A stretch of DNA of 64,000 nt, taken from assembly GCF_003049665.1 (NCBI RefSeq), contig NZ_PYWM01000018.1, positions 1 to 64,000 of the forward strand. The letters are read 5' to 3'. Shown piece by piece: positions 59,986 through 64,000 of the stretch (positions are counted from its first letter, which is position 1; each line of letters opens with the position of its first letter). This stretch comes from Lysinibacillus mangiferihumi. GTDB lineage: Bacteria > Bacillota > Bacilli > Bacillales_A > Planococcaceae. A model generated the notes under the pieces. The model was not told the DNA's origin. It saw nothing but the letters and a program-made list of their open reading frames with translations, and did no database searches. A program made the position numbers and the translations under genes.

Positions 59986-61194
59986 ATGAAAAAATGGATA
60001 GTATTCTTTACGCTAATAATATGCTTAAGCTTTCAATCAAATACAAAAGCACAGGTTATTTGGGATGGTGCGGAAATTACAAAAGGGCAAACTGGTAAAT
60101 TGACCTTTTCAAAAGATGTAAAAATATATAAAAAAAATGCTGATGGCACGTTCACCTCACTCGTTGTCAAGAAAGGAGAATTTTATCGTGTATACGGCCA
60201 TGAGTATTCGACTGTTGGCAAAGTATACAAGATGAGTGGTGGCTATCGTGTACAAGCAACCAATTTAGTGATTTACAAGGATGTTCCGTTAGCTATTCAA
60301 CAACAAGTAGCAGGTGAAAAGTTTACGGTTGGAACACCTATATTTTCAAGCTCAGCAAAAGGCGTTTCTATTAAAGAAGCCCCGAATAGTTCAGCAAAAA
60401 CTATTATGCATACGCCATATGGAGCTGTTTTTAAAGTAGTCGAGCTAAGTGGAGATTATGTAAAAGTAGAATACAATCCAAGAACGGATTCAACAATTGA
60501 TTATGTATGGGGATATGTACCGCAAGACTATGTTTCCAATTTACCTGAAGGAACTATTCAATATGTAAAAGACAATGTTGATGTATCCGTTCGTCCTGGC
60601 TGGCAAAGTCAATCATTAAAGACGGGCACATCTGTTGCAGTCTATTTCACAACAGCAGATGGTCGTGCCTACGTGTCTTCAAATAAAATATATGGATACC
60701 TCCCTGCAAGTGCTTTATCCAAAACGCCAATCATGGACAAGGAGCTACTAAGTTTAGCTGAACCGTCGAACATTTTATTTGATGCAACGAAAAAGATTTC
60801 CTTATCACAAACAGCCCCAGATTACTATTTAGCCGAGTTTTCACCGACTGCTAGTAATCGCTGGCAAGGCTATATGCAACTAGTAAATGATGATGAAATT
60901 ACTGGAGGTAAACAACTAGCAGGAGTTCTTAGCTATGCACTTGTAAATAATAAGCTAACTTATCATTTAGCAAGTGAAGTGCACGACCATAAAATAACGA
61001 TTCAGTTCCCGCTAAAAGTGAATGATACAATTTATATCAATGGAAATGAGCAAAAAGTGACCAAAATATATGAGCACTTATCTTTAAGCATAACAGGTAG
61101 TTATGAAACATTTAACAATGTAGTAATGGCAGGCGATTATATTATTGCTAAAGGATTAGTGAAGGGTCGTTACGATTATTGGGTTCAATTGTAA
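59986..61194 (+). CDS. Secreted SH3-type protein
   Basis: Signal peptide MKKWIVFFTLIICLSFQSNTKAQ. Two bacterial SH3-like domains follow: one near residues 105-175 (GTPIFSSSAKGVSIKEAPNS, VFKVVELSGDYVKVEYN, YVWGYVPQDYV) and a second near 180-230 (VDVSVRPGWQSQSLKTGTSV, YGYLPASAL). The C-terminal 170 residues are beta-rich and end DYWVQL. Probably acts in the cell wall, where SH3 domains bind peptidoglycan. AAGGAG precedes; ATG 59986 fits a signal peptide better than ATG 59977. Confidence 0.7.
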   Translation: MKKWIVFFTLIICLSFQSNTKAQVIWDGAEITKGQTGKLTFSKDVKIYKKNADGTFTSLVVKKGEFYRVYGHEYSTVGKVYKMSGGYRVQATNLVIYKDVPLAIQQQVAGEKFTVGTPIFSSSAKGVSIKEAPNSSAKTIMHTPYGAVFKVVELSGDYVKVEYNPRTDSTIDYVWGYVPQDYVSNLPEGTIQYVKDNVDVSVRPGWQSQSLKTGTSVAVYFTTADGRAYVSSNKIYGYLPASALSKTPIMDKELLSLAEPSNILFDATKKISLSQTAPDYYLAEFSPTASNRWQGYMQLVNDDEITGGKQLAGVLSYALVNNKLTYHLASEVHDHKITIQFPLKVNDTIYINGNEQKVTKIYEHLSLSITGSYETFNNVVMAGDYIIAKGLVKGRYDYWVQL

Positions 61195-61362
61195 CGTGGT
61201 CTATTAAGAAAGTCTGTATAAAAATTTATTGATTTAAAAGAAGTGTTTCTGTATTGAATGAAAACGCTCTTTTAGTAAAAAGCTGAATTAGCAAAAAAAT
61301 TGAAATATTGGTAATGAGAATTTATAATAATTACAAATATTTTATGGGAGGGATTTTTTTAT

Positions 61363-61884
61363 ATGAAACAAAAAATATGTATTTTGTTATCATTAAATTT
61401 ATTGCTTTCCACATTCTTACCAATGTTTAATTATGTTGGAAACGCAGAGGCTAATAGTAGTTTTGAGAATAGTATGGAGTTAATCAATCAAGAAATAGAA
61501 GAAGTTTTAAATAATCTAAACTTTATTGAAACAAGTGAATTAAAAACTATATTTTCAATTATTGAAGATGACGGAATTCTTTATGAGTATGAAAGTTTAG
61601 TATTGAATGAGAATACAAGAGATGAAAAAATAGCTGTAAGTAAATATTTAATCGAGAATGGAGTTAGATCAAAAACAGTAGAGTATTCAGAAGAAGATGT
61701 GTATGATAATCAACTTGCAAGATTCGTGCCTTATGCCTCAGCTATTGCTGGATTTCTATGGTTTGCTGGAGCTGGATTTAAAGCGATATCAGGCAATGGA
61801 CAATACGGAGTAGGATATCATATGGCAAGAAATCCTTTAACAGGGAACATCTATGAGCTGGTAGGAATACCTTGGAGACAGTAA
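61363..61884 (+). CDS. Small exported protein, bacteriocin/toxin-like
   Basis: A 173-residue protein. Signal peptide MKQKICILLSLNLLLSTFLP with cleavage near GNAEA-NS. An acidic propeptide-like middle (INQEIEEVLNNLNFIETSEL ...) is followed by a hydrophobic, Gly/Ala-rich end (FVPYASAIAGFLWFAGAGFK, ISGNGQYGVGYHMARN) and IYELVGIPWRQ. This resembles exported putative toxins of the SAR2788 kind, though I am not certain. GGGAGGG precedes the ATG. A 2-span small protein follows. Confidence 0.6.
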   Translation: MKQKICILLSLNLLLSTFLPMFNYVGNAEANSSFENSMELINQEIEEVLNNLNFIETSELKTIFSIIEDDGILYEYESLVLNENTRDEKIAVSKYLIENGVRSKTVEYSEEDVYDNQLARFVPYASAIAGFLWFAGAGFKAISGNGQYGVGYHMARNPLTGNIYELVGIPWRQ

Positions 61885-61900
61885 GGTGTGTAGAAAATAA

Positions 61901-62068
61901 ATGATATATCGATTTTTATTGATAATGGCGACATTCATCTTTATACTCAATTTATTTGTTCTTCCTACATTTTTTGCCATTGAGTCAGATAATACAGGTA
62001 CTTTTATTGGCTTAATAATCATAGTAGTTATACTTCATCATCTATTAAAAAACAATGCTAAAAATTGA
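61901..62068 (+). CDS. Two-span small membrane protein (55 aa)
   Basis: A short gene not found with a 60-codon cut-off: RFLLIMATFIFILNLFVLPT forms one span and GTFIGLIIIVVILHHLL the second, with a basic tail. It follows the exported protein by 16 bases, with AAGGTG 12 bases before its ATG, and a terminator 16 bases past its stop. The size and pairing fit an immunity protein for the upstream peptide, which is an inference. Confidence 0.55.
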   Translation: MIYRFLLIMATFIFILNLFVLPTFFAIESDNTGTFIGLIIIVVILHHLLKNNAKN

Positions 62069-62084
62069 TTTGACAAACTATATT

Positions 62085-62127
62085 TCGTGTAGCGCATTTG
62101 AATGGTGATGTGCTGCACGATTTTTTT
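62085..62127 (+). terminator. Strong terminator ending the two-gene unit
   Basis: TCGTGTAGCGCAT pairs with ATGTGCTGCACGA (two G-T pairs), followed by T7. Confidence 0.85.
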
Positions 62128-62300
62128 GAAATGAAAATAGTTAACCAGATGCATTAGATTACCTAATTTTTTTGTCTTTTAAAAGACCGTAAATGGATTT
62201 AAATTGAAAAAAATTGCCCAAAAGATTAAAAAAATGAGCTCATGGACTAAATTAATGGTACAGTTATAAGTATATTTTAATAGTGAGTAGGAGAACGAAT

Positions 62301-62678
62301 ATGATAGAAATTAAAACATCTCCATTAAGTGATGGAGAATTCAATAGAGGGGTATTTGCTACGTGCGATATCCAAAAAGGAGAGCTGTTGCATGAAGCAC
62401 CAGTCATTTCTTATCCAAATGAACAGCATCAATATATCGAGCAAACATTGCTTGGTGATTATGCTTTTGAATATGGTATAGGTCAATCTGCAATTCTTCT
62501 TGGTTATGGGATGTTGTTTAACCATTCTTATGAACCAAATGCAACCTATGAGATTAATTTTAGAAACCAGACATTTGATTTCTTTGCTTTCAAAGACATT
62601 AAGGCTGGGGAAGAAATATGTATTAATTATAATGGTGATGTAGATAATCAAGACCAATTATGGTTTAATGAGAAATAA
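62301..62678 (+). CDS. SET-domain protein
   Basis: A 125-residue minimal SET domain: EFNRGVFATCDIQKGELLHE, GYGMLFNHSYEPNATYEINF (the NHS..PN knot) and FKDIKAGEEICINYNGD. The NH and closing Tyr residues that bind SAM and shape the active site are present, so lysine methyltransferase activity is possible. Small stand-alone SET proteins occur in Bacillaceae with unknown substrates. ATG 62301 after AGGAGAACG is preferred over the upstream GTG. Confidence 0.85.
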   Translation: MIEIKTSPLSDGEFNRGVFATCDIQKGELLHEAPVISYPNEQHQYIEQTLLGDYAFEYGIGQSAILLGYGMLFNHSYEPNATYEINFRNQTFDFFAFKDIKAGEEICINYNGDVDNQDQLWFNEK

Positions 62679-62687
62679 TAAAGAGTG

Positions 62688-63004
62688 AACGAGGCTGGGA
62701 CAAAACTAAAAAAATTTAAGGAACAGAGGAAAGGTGTTCATAAATTTTTGCTATATGGAGCTTAGCTATTCTTGCTTTGCAATTTAAAAAATTAGAAGTA
62801 TTCACTAGTTGTTGGTAGCGAAGGCGGTGACTCCAGCGGGAACGCACACAACGTAAGACGCTGGCATTCTGCGCGTTAGCGAGGGTTGCGGCTTACTGTG
62901 CTGAGCGGAAAGCACCGCCGTAGCGGACAACAACGGTATAGCAAAAAAGTGTTAGATTGACTGCCATCAATCTAACACTTTTTCTCTTTTGTCCCAGCCT
63001 CGTT
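62688..63004. repeat. 317-bp intergenic inverted-repeat element (MITE-like)
   Basis: Perfect 18-bp terminal inverted repeats, AACGAGGCTGGGACAAAA (62688-62705) and its complement (62987-63004). The interior (62811-62935) is GC-rich and unlike its surroundings (GGCGGTGACTCCAGCGGGAA). Near the right end a perfect 17-bp hairpin AAAAAGTGTTAGATTGA / TCAATCTAACACTTTTT (62945-62983) is terminator-like. No ORF. Similar intergenic repeats are known to me from Bacillaceae genomes, so it is probably multi-copy. Confidence 0.8.
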
Positions 63005-63058
63005 GAAAAGATTTAAAAGAATATGAATAAAGAAATTGAAAGTTGTTTATACTAGTAC

Positions 63059-63087
63059 TAGACAAAAGAAATTTTGTAGTATATAAT
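63059..63087 (+). promoter_or_regulatory. Promoter of the cold-shock gene with long leader
   Basis: TAGACA (63059-63064) and TATAAT (63082-63087) with 17 bp between. Transcription from about 63094 gives a leader of about 145 nt, as usual for cold-shock genes whose mRNA fold senses temperature. Confidence 0.65.
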
Positions 63088-63237
63088 GAAATTAATAAGA
63101 TCGTTTGCGAAGAAACAATGAATTCACATGTTACAAAGAGTAATCGTGTTATTTGTTCGGTACTTTTTGTAATATGTGAATTTTTTTCTTTTGAGGAAAT
63201 CGGATATTATTAAATACAATTAATGGAGGTCATTTAA

Positions 63238-63441
63238 ATGACACAACAAGGTACAGTAAAATGGTTTAACGCAGAAAAAGGTTTTGGTTTCATCGAAGTA
63301 GAAGGCGGAAACGATGTATTCGCTCACTTCTCAGCTATCCAAGGTGACGGTTTCAAATCACTTGACGAAGGTCAAAAAGTGGAATTTTCAGTAGAAGATG
63401 GTCAACGTGGACCACAAGCTACAAACATCGTTAAACTTTAA
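63238..63441 (+). CDS. Cold-shock protein (CspA/CspB family)
   Basis: A 67-residue OB-fold protein. RNP1 is KGFGFIEVE and RNP2 is DVFAHFSAI, on a chain beginning [17 protein letters not shown] and ending [10 protein letters not shown]. It binds single-stranded RNA and melts structure at low temperature. GGAGGTCATTTAA is a strong ribosome binding site. The end resembles CspD of B. subtilis and the middle CspC, so no letter is assigned. Confidence 0.97.
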   Translation: MTQQGTVKWFNAEKGFGFIEVEGGNDVFAHFSAIQGDGFKSLDEGQKVEFSVEDGQRGPQATNIVKL

Positions 63442-63483
63442 TTTTTATTAAACTGACGATAGGCATCTTCATTGATGCTTAAG

Positions 63484-63530
63484 ACTGTAGGCAAACTCAA
63501 AGCAATTTGGGATTTGTCTACAGTTTTTTT
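63484..63530 (+). terminator. Terminator of the cold-shock gene
   Basis: ACTGTAGGCAAA pairs with TTTGTCTACAGT (one G-T), followed by T7. The next 300 bases (63531-63836) hold no gene. Confidence 0.85.
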
Positions 63531-63836
63531 ATTTCAGTGTCTTTTGAGATGACTCACAATAAGCCCATTCATTGAAGCTTTCTAACAGCATGTGTACGCT
63601 CTTTTAAACAGTGAATGATTCTTTCCCTTTATATGAAGTTAAAAGGTAATAGGGAGCGTAGAGAAGCGCTTAAAACGTATCTGTACTTCTGTAAATGGTT
63701 TTATGCAAACAGATAACTTAACTTTGCTTAAATAAAACGAGTTTGGAATAAAGAAATAAAAAACACTATGAATAAACTTGTTTGTATTTCGTGTCTTTAG
63801 GATAGACTGCAATCAACAGCAAAGGAGGGTATCGAA

Positions 63837-64000
63837 TTGTTACAAATTGAATCTAATATTGTCGGAAAAGAAATAAGCTTTGGTTACTTACGTGATCATA
63901 TAGAAAGACATGGGTTTACAATTGGAGGAAATTGGGAGTATCACAAAGGAAGTTTTGATACGATTTTATCAAGTGAAGGTGGAGAAACCATCTATTTGCG
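63837..64000 (+). CDS. YugN-like protein (partial, 5' end)
   Basis: The first 54 codons of a gene cut by the window edge: LQIESNIVGKEISFGYLRDH, then IERHGFTIGGNWEYHKGSFD. The FGYLRD...GGNWEY blocks are those of the YugN-like family of Bacillaceae, about 130 residues long, function unknown. It starts at TTG with a perfect AAAGGAGGG upstream. Confidence 0.72.
   Translation, partial: MLQIESNIVGKEISFGYLRDHIERHGFTIGGNWEYHKGSFDTILSSEGGETIYL

Noticed and set aside
1-64000. CRISPR array
   Set aside because: No regularly spaced direct repeats of 24-40 bp with unique spacers were found; the 21-bp array at 49584 has an 8-bp word only.

Overview
The window looks like a chromosomal segment of a low-GC, spore-forming Bacillaceae bacterium, probably close to Lysinibacillus. 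This is inferred from AT-rich DNA, strong AGGAGG-type ribosome binding sites, and YjcZ-, YfmQ-, YugN- and DUF4256-type proteins.

Positions 1 to about 29.7 kb are a siphovirus-type prophage read left to right. It runs through late-early genes (YopX pair, MazG-like, methyltransferase, RinA/ArpU-type activator), an intergenic block of about 570 nt that looks like a large structured RNA with a tRNA-Leu-like domain, and small zinc-binding proteins with an HNH nuclease. Terminase, portal, protease and HK97-type capsid follow, then connectors, a Tad2-type (anti-Thoeris) protein, tail genes with a lambda-like -1 frameshift, tape measure, Dit/Tal/baseplate and lysis genes. After lysis come cargo genes (a small protein plus GNAT pair, an HTH gene with an operator over its -10, a lipoprotein) and a divergent repressor/early-gene switch with four operator-like sites. 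The integrase end lies to the left, outside the window.

From 29.7 to 33.5 kb is a scarred zone: two related 140-bp repeats, an integrase fragment, a duplicated C-terminal fragment of the winged-helix gene, terminators, and an ECF sigma / anti-sigma operon.

From 33.5 to 49.5 kb the DNA is mostly host accessory: an Old Yellow Enzyme, a small exported peptide coupled to a lipoprotein, a cluster of ankyrin, DUF4303-like, DUF4274 and SUKH proteins that resembles an immunity-gene array (one gene split by a TGA), a YfmQ protein, a two-gene restriction-modification system, and DUF4256 and YjcZ genes.

From 49.5 to 56.5 kb is a peptide-type ABC transporter of unusual build: a double-NBD ATPase, two permeases with long N-terminal extensions, and a solute-binding lipoprotein whose two halves are in swapped order (a circular permutation). 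From 57.5 to 59.8 kb are two decayed genes (ketoacyl synthase and PAS-GGDEF-EAL). The right end holds secreted proteins, a SET-domain protein, a 317-bp inverted-repeat element, a cold-shock gene with a long leader, and the start of a YugN-like gene.
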